64,000 nucleotides of DNA. Source: Mesostigma viride (lineage: Eukaryota; Streptophyta; Mesostigmatophyceae; Mesostigmatales; Mesostigmataceae). The stretch's first letter is position 1, and every line of letters starts with the position of its first letter. The notes under the pieces were generated by a model. It made no database searches and was not told the DNA's origin. It was given only the letters and a program-made list of their open reading frames with translations. Positions 54,431 through 64,000 of this stretch are shown piece by piece. A program made the translations under genes and the position numbers. The DNA lies in assembly GCA_009746045.1 (NCBI GenBank), contig RPFO01000667.1:6342254-6406253 (forward strand). Direction: 5' to 3'.

Positions 54431-56408
54431 TTAATTAATTAATTAATTAAACTCGTGCTCCCGTTGGGGAGTCACGGAGCACCGAAGTGCTTTTAATCCC
54501 TGTGTGTGCACTACAGGAGAAAGGGCAGAGACCCCCAGTCTCCTTCATGCCAAAGGCATGCCACAGCTGCAATCGGGCGCGGCTAGCGAAAAGGACAGGC
54601 TAACGATCCGGCAAACTGTGGGTGCAATAAGACCCATGTGAGCATATCATAGCAAGGAGCGTGGGCAAGTAATCTGAACATAGCCAGGGCGTAGCATGGC
54701 TGTACTAGGACTAGGCTAAGGCTATGGCTGGTTGTGTACCGTGCGTTGGCGGCACGTGACTAGGTGTGTTGGCACAGCTAGGCATGGCTGCCTTAGCGGC
54801 AGTGACGCCAATGGTTACAAGCTAGGGCTATTGCTATTCTAGCCCGCTGGGGGCGTCCACATCTTGTGGTTGATCATCAGGTCCCCGCCCCTCCAGTACA
54901 CCTTGGGCTTCTGGGGGTCCTGCTTATGGCGGAGGTATTCCGGCCACAGGTCGCGTCGCTGCTGTTGCTGAGCGGGGGTGAGGTCGTCATCCAGCGTCCA
55001 GGTGAGGTCGTGCAACCGCTTGCGACGAGAGAGGAACCGCTGCTTATCCTCAGGGGAGGGGAAGGTGAGTAGGACTGGTGGGGGGGCCGCCTTGTCCCGT
55101 GAGTGGGGAAGGCGGTGGCACCCACGCAGTTCTACCTCACCTACCAGGCCCATGAGGGTAAGAAGCTGGTTCTTGAGCTCGTCAGCAAGAGAGGTTGACG
55201 TCTCACCTGGCTTCTGGGGGAAGCGACGTAGCACCACTCGGCACTCGCGGCGAGCGCGATCGGTGACCTCCCGTTGCTGGGCCTGGCGGTGGTCCTCCAG
55301 CTCCTGGAGCTTTGTGGCGATGGCGTCGGTGGTGGAGGCGGTCGCTGACCGCAGCAGGTCCGCGTAGGAGAGCGGCGGGAGGTCGCCAGCATCCTGCCGG
55401 GGTGGCTGGGATGCAATGGTGGCCGTCTGCTCCGCTATCTTGGGGACCTGTGTGGCCAGGGCCTCGGTGTGGGCGGTGATGGCCTCAAGCTTCTTCAGGA
55501 GCACGCCACACTTGCCCTCCACCTGGTTAAGGCGAGAGACAAGTGCAGCATGCGTTTCCGAAGCCTGCGCCGTGGTGTGTAGCGCCGTGAACTGGGGTTG
55601 TAGCTTGTGGACGACCTTGGTTTCCACGTTGGAGACCCGGGCCTCGACCGTGTTGAGCGTGGTGTTCAGCGATGTCAGCTGCTCGGCCAGCGGCCAGGTC
55701 ACGTGCTCCTCCAGCACTGCGCGGATGTCATCCTTGCCGAGGGAGGAAGCCGATGGCGCTGCCGGCTGTGCGGGGGCTGGGGTGCGGAGCGTTCTGGTGA
55801 TGTCGCCGAGGCGGATCTGGAATTGGCTGGTCAGGATAATCAGGCGTTGTTGTACTTCGTTCAAAGCATAGAGCCAGGACATGTCTCCATTGTAGTCGAT
55901 AGCCGCCCCCTTCCTGGGCACGAAGAGCTTCCGCTCCTGTTCGAGGAACTGGAGAACCTCAATGCATTCCTGCGGCGACAACTCTTGCCACTCGGTGAGG
56001 GAGAATCGTCGGTCGCCGGGGAGGAACTCGCTCCATTTTCGATCGGGGCAGGGTTTCTTGGGCTCAGGCGAGGCGCTTGGCGAGGGTTTGGCGGGTAAGC
56101 CTGTCGGCTGAACAATGGCGAGGGCGAGAGGGTTGGGCTGGGCGCTGGGAAGCTGTGCCAGCTCCTTTTCCAGCCCTCGTTTTGCTTTGGGAGTCGTCAT
56201 AGCTGGTCACGTGCGTAACTTTGTCTATACTGCGTGGCAGCCGTAACCGTTTATACTGGCAAGTGCGTCTTAGAAAGGCGCATCGAATGCAAGTGGTCTG
56301 ACCGAATTTGGGGCTCAGACGCAAAAGATCTGAACTCCGCCGTCAGCCATACCGCCGTCAGCCATTTTCGTTCATAGGTATGGTTTCCAGAAAAGTACTT
56401 AGCACAGT
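54431..56408 (-). mobile_element. Complete ORF1-only LINE-like element, family C
   Basis: 1978 bp on the minus strand, flanked by aacttggcaca at 54420-54430 and 56409-56419. The left LTR shows the empty site. In element sense it has a ~200-bp 5' region, one intact ORF (56200-54839), a 3' region with the stem GTGCTCC...GGAGCAC and an (ATTA)n tail. No reverse transcriptase is encoded. The long 11-bp duplication and simple-repeat tail show it moved by target-primed reverse transcription, so an ORF2 enzyme acted in trans. Confidence 0.93.
54839..56200 (-). CDS. Family C ORF1 protein, intact (453 aa)
   Basis: Starts MTTPKAKRGLEKELAQLPSA. Residues ~1-60 are proline-rich; ~60-125 form a helical domain (RFSLTEWQELSPQECIEVLQ, NEVQQRLIILTSQFQIRLGD). 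Residues ~155-300 have heptad-like spacing for a coiled coil (TSLNTTLNTVEARVSNVETK ... AALVSRLNQVEGKCGVLLKK). From ~318 an RRM-like domain follows (RRECRVVLRRFPQKPGETST, ...RGCHRLPHSRDKAAPPPVL), and from ~400 the CTD (WTLDDDLTPAQQQQRRDLWP, VYWRGGDLMINHKMWTPPAG). Coiled coil, RRM and CTD in this order are the signature of L1-type ORF1 chaperones, which trimerise and bind element RNA. The intact frame indicates a recently active family. Confidence 0.87.
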   Translation of the reverse strand: MTTPKAKRGLEKELAQLPSAQPNPLALAIVQPTGLPAKPSPSASPEPKKPCPDRKWSEFLPGDRRFSLTEWQELSPQECIEVLQFLEQERKLFVPRKGAAIDYNGDMSWLYALNEVQQRLIILTSQFQIRLGDITRTLRTPAPAQPAAPSASSLGKDDIRAVLEEHVTWPLAEQLTSLNTTLNTVEARVSNVETKVVHKLQPQFTALHTTAQASETHAALVSRLNQVEGKCGVLLKKLEAITAHTEALATQVPKIAEQTATIASQPPRQDAGDLPPLSYADLLRSATASTTDAIATKLQELEDHRQAQQREVTDRARRECRVVLRRFPQKPGETSTSLADELKNQLLTLMGLVGEVELRGCHRLPHSRDKAAPPPVLLTFPSPEDKQRFLSRRKRLHDLTWTLDDDLTPAQQQQRRDLWPEYLRHKQDPQKPKVYWRGGDLMINHKMWTPPAG

Positions 56409-56801
56409 AACTTGGCACATAGTCATAGTGTCCATTCACGTAGGACAAATCCCACTTAGGTACTACTATCCGAGCATATCTATTTGTTAATTAGGGCTCG
56501 AATACAATTGCCCGTATTATAGATTTCTGCACGGTCAGCATAATGGGCATATTCAAGACAGGATTCTTGACAAGTCCCTCGCGTCACATGCATACCCTAA
56601 CTCAGTAGCAGAATTGTTTAGGAGATTGGAAAATCATATAGTGCCTCCAGACGCTGATTGGCAAGAATGCCTTAGCTTTGGATCCCTTGAGCAAGGCAAT
56701 AAAACTTATAGGGAATATCAACGCGAATTTGATGCCCAGATGGTACGCATTCGAGACCTCTTGGGTGCGGAAGTCCGTGCTCGCTTCTTGCAAGGTCTTA
56801 A

Positions 56802-58151
56802 CCCATAGTCCGGGAATGGGTTTTGGGCATTTTTAGACCCCTGAAAATGGAAAAAATCATAACTCATAGGCCACAACTCCAAATACCCCCAACCAAGGTG
56901 CTAGGAGTATTTACACTTCAAGGGCTTTCAGAAAATGCAATAATATCTCAAGTCCATTCAGTGCTTTGCGAGATATTTGCTGCCAAAGTTGGACAAAAGA
57001 CGATCATTTTCAGGCAAGGGAAATCCCCTTAGTAGTTTACCCCTGCAGGGAGGGTTCTAAAAAATTATTCTGGGGTTGGACAATCTCAATAGATAGTGCC
57101 ACCATGCTTTCCTTGGGTCAGACCGCACGGATAGCCCATCTGACCTATATAATGCGCTCACTTACGTGTGTGGGTTACGCGCGCGTAAGCAGCCATCCAT
57201 GAAATGCCACACACTTATGCATTGTATACAGCCACATAGGACTGTAAAAAGTGCTGGGAAACAAAGAAGTGCTAAACCAGCACTAACGGAATGGCATCCT
57301 CCAAAGAAACACCACAAACTGAGCAGATTTGGGGCTAATAGCACTCATACAGCAGGCATGGAAACCTGCTGCAAGAGGCACTGATACACTCGTGTAAAAT
57401 GGATGTATAAACGACAGATTCCCGTGCAAACGACATGCAAACACGTTGCCGTACCTGGCTTGATCACGACCTTTCCGGGTTCTGCTGACCGGGACCCTCA
57501 TATCTCACACTGGCTAATGCTTTCCAGGCATAGGCCGCCATAGCCGCATAATGCATGCATCCGACATGATTACCAGGTTGATGTTCTGTGCAATTAAAGA
57601 TGACCTATAAACGCATCCGAATTCACAGGGACGCTGCTGCGGATGTCCCGTACCAAAACTGGGTGCTCGGGCTGGCGCAGACTGCCGGGCCATAAGAAGA
57701 AAATCGAAATATGGCATGCCATTACTCATCTGGTACTGACGACCAAGAAAGCAGTAATGCCCTACCTGTATTTTACCAATGCTATACATCTGGCCACCCC
57801 TGACCTACGAAAATCACGCATCATCATTCTTAGCAACATTCTGAACCATTACAAGCCGCGAGACGCAAAATTTCCTTGATAACGGCACGCTAGCAGCCAT
57901 ATCTCGTTACGCTCGCGCGCGCGAGTGAAAATTTCCCGCCAAAGTCACGTGATACTGTCTCAATACACGTTGTATTTACCAGGCTATGGCGAATATTACC
58001 CCCAAACCTATGCATCACCTTCGTCCCTAAGTGTTCCCAGACCCACCGGACCACTGACATCCGTCACGGGTGGCGCGGCGCTCCTGGAATTGAGCGCCGC
58101 GCCACCGGGGGTCAAACAGTTCGATATATCGAACTGTTTCCGGACTATGGG
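56802..58151. mobile_element. TTAA-flanked DNA transposon T1 (piggyBac-type, non-autonomous)
   Basis: 12-bp terminal inverted repeats CCCATAGTCCGG...CCGGACTATGGG, with TTAA at 56798-56801 and 58152-58155. Gypsy-2 gag sequence continues across it. 1350 bp, no transposase. Two subterminal/internal palindromes are present near the right end: ggtggcgcggcgctc...gagcgccgcgccacc (58067-58105) and aacagttcgatatatcgaactgtt (58113-58136). Confidence 0.9.
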
Positions 58152-59186
58152 TTAATAAAAACCTCCTGCGTGAAGTTAAGAAACAGTTTTTTGCGTATAG
58201 TTTTCGTGACCTTCCTCTGGCTGCTGTTCCTACCCATCTCCTCCGTGTTGCTGATTTTATGTATGCTCATGCTCCTGGGTGTACTAGGGTCCATAACCTT
58301 GTCCTCACTCCTGAAGAAGAAGAGGCATATGTAGAAGAATTAGATATTTGTGTTACAGATATATCTGCATTGGATGTGTCTCACGTCACGTGTTGTCACT
58401 ACATCAGGAGGTGGGCCATCTTAGGGGGGAGTGCCCCAAGTTTCCTTTTGGCCCCCCCCCCTCATCCCAATGCCCGCCCTCCGCGTACTTCTCAGTGGGC
58501 CTCTCCCCTTCGCCCACCCTCTGGTCGTTCCTCTTCTGCTCCTCTAGGTTAAATGCTGTACAGACAGGCTCCTTAGTGAATCCCCATTCTGATCAGGATG
58601 CCGTCCCCTCTCAATACCCTCGTGATTCTCCAACAATGGCTTTCTCACCGGGGTTTCCTCCAGGGTTCGTTCCCTTGGATGATGTGGGGGGGGAGGGAAA
58701 ACAGTAGACCTGTCAGCAGGGGGTAGCCTGGTAAGGTCCTCAGCTAGTACCCCAAGCTCAGAAAATTTTTGTTTACCTGTTTTGTCACTACTGTGGATGC
58801 TGCATCCTCTGCACCCCTGCGTGTTCGTCCTTTGATGTTTCTAAATGGTGGCCTTACCCTTCCTACTACCGTGGTAGACCCTTTTCTGCATCCTCATGAT
58901 ATCCTCAATGTTTCTGTCCTCGTAGATAGTGGGGCTGCCAGCTCCTTTGTGAGCGAGGCCCTTGTTAGGAGACTAGGATTACATAAGAGCTATCCCTCAT
59001 GCCTCTCATGTGACTGTGCACTATATATGCTGATGGTCGCACTAGTCACTCTCAGGGGACTGTATCCTTACCACTCCTCATTCTTCAGGGTCGCCAGATT
59101 AAATTAGTGGCGACCATAGGCCCTATAACGATTGTTGATATTTTGTAGGGCTTAGATTGGCATCAAGGCCATAAAATCACTATTAA

Positions 59187-60923
59187 CCCGTGTTTTTTTA
59201 CAACGCGATACATCGCGTTGTAGGGTTAGAACGCGATGTATCGCGTTGTAATCTGACACGTGGCAAACCTATTAAACATGCGATTTTTGGTCTGAAACTT
59301 TCAAGATAGGTCAGAAACATCTCATAGAATTCAAGAAAAAATCCTGGTATTTTTGGTATTTTTTTTGTGACAGCTGCAAACAAATATGTACCACTGAAAT
59401 CAGGCATTTTCGCGGGACGAAGGTGAAGACGACGGCGATGGCGGCAGGTAGATCTCGCCAGTTTTCGCGCGAATTTCAGTGGCTGTTGGGTGGCACGACC
59501 ATGATGATGCGTTCAAAGGTTGATAATTAGGTTTCTACGAGTTTGTTGAGGTACTGGGGCAAAGGAAACGTAGTTTTTTCCAGTTTCTCACCCAACTTTC
59601 ATGCGGAAACCCTGGAAACCGGCATACATATTATTACGTCAAGACTCGGGTCTGCTGCGGCACCATGCTTGGTATTTCCATGGTGTTTCGACTTCTTAAC
59701 ACATGTTTATTCATTCCGAACGTCCGGACTCTCGGCTAAACCGAGAATTGTGCAGACTTTTATTGGGTAGCGCCGGGCATGATGGTGCCTGCAAATAGCG
59801 TAAGGCGTGACCGTGGCTATTGCTACGGTATGCTGTATTTTCCTGGAAATGGCCTCTGCCACCGGCTCAATAGTGCTTGCAGGCGTAAGTATATCGTGTT
59901 TCTACCTAGTTTCTGCCAGTTTTCCACTTATTTCTACCGACCTCTGCCCAGCCTCTCTAAGACCGCCATCCTACTCGACGTTGCTTGCATGTCAGCCATA
60001 GCAGGTTGCAGTTGTGCAGTATTTAGGTGCTGTATACGTCGTCAAGCCGTGCATATATCGTGAGGATTGGATGTTGATGGTTTATACTGCGTTGATTGTG
60101 CAAGAAGACCAGCTAGGTGCCCATAATCATGGTGTATAATCATGTGTTGTTAGCATCTTGCCACCATTTGCTAGCATGCATTCCAGCGTCATCTTTGCCT
60201 GCATGTAAGCTCATGGATCACTCAACCTATCCAAGCCTTGCATTACACGTGCCTCTTTCTTTCAGTATTGCACGCGTTATGGAATGAAAACCCAGCACCT
60301 CCGTTCCCACGAGGCATGTGCTCAACACGTTGTGAGAGTGGATGATGCTTTGGCTATGGCTGCCTGATTCAGTCATATTAGGTCATCCAGTCATGATGTT
60401 TGATGCATGTTTGATGCTGTATAACTTATACAACACCTATTTTCAACGTTTTGACCCTCCAAGCTCACTATGGCCCCGTTTATGGGGCTCATGTCGTTGC
60501 GTCATGTTGTGAAGGGCTCTCATTTTTCCCACTGCGTTGTACTGCGTTGTAATTGTGATGCTAATGAAAAATAGCTCCAGTGGCCCAATGGGCCTGAGTT
60601 TTGTTTCACAGAGCCTGCATATGTTGCCCATAGCTCGTGCAAGAAGCCAGATTTTTTTCATGAACCATTTGTGAATAAGCACATGACTTGTGACCTAGGG
60701 TCAAGAAATCGCGGTCATTGTCAGACCCCCCTGTATTCAAACCAGTGTATCTCTCTAATGAATAAGCATTTTGTAGGTCTGAGTAGCTCAAAAAATCCTT
60801 TGATTTATGGGCTTTCAGGAAAGTATATACATGACCATGAAAAAAAATTTTCCTTAGGTGCTATACGCGTTCTAAAAAAAGCTTACAACGCTATATATCG
60901 CGTTCTAATTAAAAAAACACGGG
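59187..60923. mobile_element. TTAA-flanked DNA transposon T2 (piggyBac-type, non-autonomous)
   Basis: 14-bp inverted ends CCCGTGTTTTTTTA, with TTAA at 59183-59186 and 60924-60927. 1737 bp, no transposase. Subterminal palindromes acaacgcgatacatcgcgttgt and agaacgcgatgtatcgcgttgt lie at the left, and a similar acgctatatatcgcgt at the right. Gypsy-2 protease-region sequence continues on both sides. Confidence 0.9.
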
Positions 60924-62231
60924 TTAATTATAACACTATGGTCCTAGGTTCGATTCCTTGCTGGTAGCTTCTAGGCTTTCTTACTTTCAGTGTTCCGCGG
61001 AATCTTAGATTTGGGCAACTAGCGTTTTCACATTTGTTGCCTTCTGACGAGAACATGACACCATGGTTATAGTAAGCCTCGGGCCGGAGGCTAGCTGTTA
61101 CCTGGTTCCCTGATAGCACCTATTAGCCCTGTTGCCGGAACGACGTTGTAAGGTAGAGAATTTATCCTTAGTAGATGTAACCCCTATTGAGTTACCCGGT
61201 GATCCTCCTGTAAGACCTATGGCTGGTCATTAATGACCAACAATGACAATAAATGTTTTATTGCGTATGTTCCTCCGTGTCTTACCAATGAAGTCCGTTA
61301 CATGTCTATTATAGATTCCTCTCGGGTCTTTGAAGAAAAGACTCCCTCATACCCCCCTCCTCGTGTGGTTTTCTCCGATGTATCGTATGGGCCCCTCCGA
61401 ATTATAAGAGTTATAACAAATACTTGTGTCGTTATTAGAAGCAGATTTAAGGGATCCTAGTAATTCCCCATATTCTACCAGTGTTTTGCTAGTCCCTCTG
61501 CCCAATGGCAAATTTAGCCTAGTTACAGACTATTGTAAAGTTGATTATGATAATCGCCGTGCAAAATACTACGCAGACATCACTTCCTCATGGTATAGTA
61601 TTTTCCTTTCTTGGGCTGATGCACATACTGTGATTAATAACCCCTCCGTTTACGTGATTAGGTATAAGAAGTTTCACCTCTTTGAAGAAGCACAGCAGTT
61701 CTGTCTTTGGTATCAAAGAGGCATTCATCAGCAGTGCATGTCTTTGGTATAGTCAAACCGACATAGGAATACATCCTCGTCCTGCAGGTCCTCCTACAAT
61801 TCGAACAGAAGCTGTTCCTTCTCCATTTCATATCCCTGACAGATTTCTTACTCCTTTACCTTCTCCAACCCGCGAACGGGGTTTTCTTCCTCCTCTATTG
61901 AGACCCCTCTTACTGTGGAATTTGGTCCGTTATCAATGACGGTGACTAGAAGGAGTGAGCTAAATAGTCCTTTCCTTTCTGCGTGGTTGAAGTTTTTGTT
62001 GTCAGCAGACTCATGTCCTCGTCTTGCCAAATACCTCGAAACTGTTTGTATTAGCTACTGACACTAGTAAGGTAGCCATTGGGGGTGTTCTCCTCCAAGA
62101 CCAAGGTCATGGTTTGCAACCCATCGAATACATCTCTAGGACTATGTTACCTGCTGAGCGCAAGTACCCTGTTCACCAACAAGAGTATTGGCTGTGGTAT
62201 ATTGCTGTCATGCATGGCAACATTTCCTTAA

Positions 62232-63930
62232 CCCCTAAATGGGCAGAAATACTGCCGATGCATCGGCTGTAACTTCACAATTTTGCAAACCAGATGCCAT
62301 CCAACCCACCCATATCCAATGGCTGTCCTTGGGGGCCAAGCATGTCCATGAGTTGCCCTTCGGGTTGGTATATCACAACCTTACATATATGCAGGTTAGG
62401 CCATGTATAACTGCCGTCAAAGTCAGGGGGGTCAAGACGAGCGTTTTCATTTTTGGTAGAATGTGCATTTTGAATTATGTTGTAAGAGCTAGGCACCTAC
62501 CACTTCAGGGATGATAAAAAATTAGTTGCTGAACAGTTTGAGCCATTGGGGTCATCATTTGGGTGGGTATACCAGCAGTTACACCCAGTACAGCCCATAG
62601 GGGTACCGTTGGTAAAAAGCAACCAAGGGGGTAGGAGTGGGCATACTACCTACTAATACCTACTAATATGGCCCCCAACCATGCCACACAATACATTTCC
62701 CTTCCACAATGATGGGGAAACATAACTGCATCATCACACTGCCCTTACATGGCACCTATGTGCAGGTGCCACCTTGTCCATGCACGTAGGTAACGTGGTA
62801 CGGATACCCTACGCAAGGCATGCATTCTAGGAGGCAGCCACCAACAAACTAGTGATTTTAAGCCTATTTCAGCTTGCCCTAGCAAGGATAAACTAGGCCT
62901 AAGCTGCTATAGCTTGCCAGGTGATGGCCAGCACACCTGGTGGCACATGCTGACAATGGGAAGCTTCTACTCACCGGTTACATGCTTGATGATGCCACAG
63001 AGACCAGCCAACTGCCTCACACTCATGCAATATGTGTGTGGGAAATGTATAACAAACATATATGGAGGTATTCAAACCCATACAGCCTCTAAAACTTATC
63101 ACCATCACCCTGTGGCAGGTCAACTGACTGATGGAAGCATCTAAGAAGGGTGTTTTAGAAAGGGGCCAGGCCAGGGTCAAGAAAGAGCATGAATAATGCA
63201 AAAAGAATGTGCTACACAAGCTAGAACGTATATATAAACGTCAAACATCGATAGGAAAACGATGCTTAAGCTTTACCAGGCATGGATGGCGTTACCTTGG
63301 CCCAGGCGGTGGCCGCAAAATGGGGCATTTCGGCACACCAAAGTTGTGCAGCATGGTCGCTGGATTCGGCGATTTCTGGCCACCCTTGCACGTTTACGAC
63401 TACTATGTATCATAAAAAGTACAAAGAAACCAATATATCCTTTAAAATACGCCGGAAAGGTATTGCTGTCAACGTTTCTATCGTCCGGCCTGATCGCAGT
63501 TTTTTCCAGCAAGAACGCTGCCGAAACCTATCAAATGGCATTCCCGCGAACCAAAAATTGGCCTGTATCATCTTTAGGACGTATAAAATCAATATCTTAA
63601 GTTTGGCCAGAAAATTCGAACGCAAACGTAAATGCCATGCGTGGGCGCAAGCCGCCATGGCCAGGTCGTCGTTTTCCGGAATGCACGTTGTACGCGAAAA
63701 AGTACCCTGACCCCTTGTACTTTGACCGACCAGAACACCTCTATAACTTTGTCAGAAGTATGCAAACCCTAGTACCATGCTGTGAGGAAAATTATAAACT
63801 TTCGATCTTCTCAGCTAAACTTTTCCTAATTCTCAATAGTTTTCGCGGCATTTGGTCCCCCGAGAAGGGGCCGACGTGTCGGCTGTAACTCAGTTTTAGG
63901 CGGAAAATCGGCAGCCAGACCATTTAGGGG
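62232..63930. mobile_element. TTAA-flanked DNA transposon T3 (piggyBac-type, non-autonomous)
   Basis: 11-bp inverted ends CCCCTAAATGG...CCATTTAGGGG, with TTAA at 62228-62231 and 63931-63934. 1699 bp, no transposase. Subterminal palindromes ccgatgcatcgg (left) and ccgacgtgtcgg (right) each precede ctgtaact. It splits the RNase H region of Gypsy-2, which continues at 63935. Its right subterminal CCGATTTTCC resembles the piggyBac left end at 36943, so that transposase family is a candidate partner. Confidence 0.9.
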
Positions 63931-64000
63931 TTAAAGGTGCCCAATTCGATGTCTGTATGTGTGAGCCTTGTGATGCTGACCCTTACCTGTTGGTTATTCA

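Larger units (their letters stand above)
51555..56572 (-). mobile_element. LTR-B: young non-coding Copia-like LTR element with nested insertions
   Basis: LTRs 51555-52417 and 54075-56572 start TGTTAAAAGG and end TTCTTGACA. The duplication AGTCC lies at 51550-51554 and 56573-56577. Each LTR holds a family C insertion; removing those lengths and their target duplications leaves 509 bp in both LTRs. On the minus strand the right LTR is followed by TGGTATCGGAGGTCC, a primer-binding site like that of LTR-A. The internal region (52418-54074) shows no gag or pol. It looks structurally whole apart from the insertions, and is non-autonomous (TRIM/LARD-like). The LTRs read as identical outside the insertions, so it is recent. 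Confidence 0.92.
54075..56572 (-). repeat. LTR-B long terminal repeat, right copy
   Basis: 509 bp of LTR split by a complete family C element (54431-56408). Confidence 0.92.
50640..64000 (+). mobile_element. Gypsy-2: T-rich, old Ty3/gypsy fossil split by four insertions
   Basis: Remnants in order, all on the plus strand and homologous to Gypsy-1: gag N-terminal and middle (50640-51549, 56578-56797, 58156-58700), protease (58769-59160, with VLVDSGAASSFVSEALVRRL), reverse transcriptase remnants (~61230-61760, with LVTDYCKVDYDNRR) and RNase H (62024-62227 with LATDTSKVAIGGVLLQDQ, then 63935-64000). It extends past the window. Interrupted by LTR-B and three TTAA elements and otherwise badly broken (well over five breaks, large RT losses). 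It has much lower GC than Gypsy-1 and is clearly older. Confidence 0.8.

Overview
This window looks like part of a nuclear chromosome of a GC-rich photosynthetic protist, most probably a chlorophyte green alga. The evidence is a spliced ABCG transporter gene with GT-AG boundaries, a fragment resembling the algal OPR/FASTK-like organelle RNA-binding proteins, LINE tails with a CCHC plus PD-...-D nuclease of the kind found in algal Dualen/R2-like elements, an APE-type LINE with tetranucleotide tails, and a piggyBac transposase. The clade assignment is inference; no rRNA or organelle marker is present. Only the ABCG 3' end at the left edge is a confident host gene. Nearly everything from 2.5 kb onward is a multi-level nest of transposable elements.

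Layout. 1-1081: last two exons of an ABCG-type transporter. 2545-10650 (-): ORF1-only LINE-like element (family B), with a 5'-truncated APE LINE in its 3' end and a 5.43-kb foldback element (4898-10328) inside its ORF1. That foldback carries inverted arrays of a 173-bp satellite and a 120-bp minisatellite. 11.0-18.6 kb: mosaic of LINE fragments, family C ORF1 fragments, REL-nuclease LINE tails (family D), a second family B copy and a 2.2-kb palindromic element. 18.7-28.3 kb: two APE LINE copies, (+) then (-), then an inverted pair of LINE tails. 28.3-31.1 kb: spacer with a hairpin element. 31.1-36.9 kb: a third large APE LINE with a hairpin element inside it, abutting a piggyBac transposase at 36.9-39.3 kb. 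40.5-49.2 kb: fossil Ty3/gypsy element (Gypsy-1) with an extra upstream viroplasmin-like ORF, interrupted by a D-family LINE tail and by a Copia-like gag-only LTR element. 50.6-64.0 kb: a second, T-rich gypsy fossil (Gypsy-2), interrupted by a non-coding LTR element and three TTAA-flanked DNA transposons.

How the parts work together. Three APE LINE copies carry recognisable ORF2 (endonuclease plus RT), while families B and C carry only an ORF1 protein. All three end in a short stem-loop followed by AT-rich simple repeats, mostly (ATTA)n. I infer that B and C are HAL1-like partners moved by an ORF2 supplied in trans. The non-autonomous LTR elements, hairpin elements and TTAA elements are likewise probably mobilised in trans. 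Target-site duplications are visible for most insertions, so their relative order can be read directly. The clearest new-looking items are the AGTTA...TAACT hairpin-spacer-hairpin family with 5-bp duplications, the satellite-armed foldback element, the ORF1-only LINE families, and a run of 4-bp micro-insertions confined to one LINE copy.
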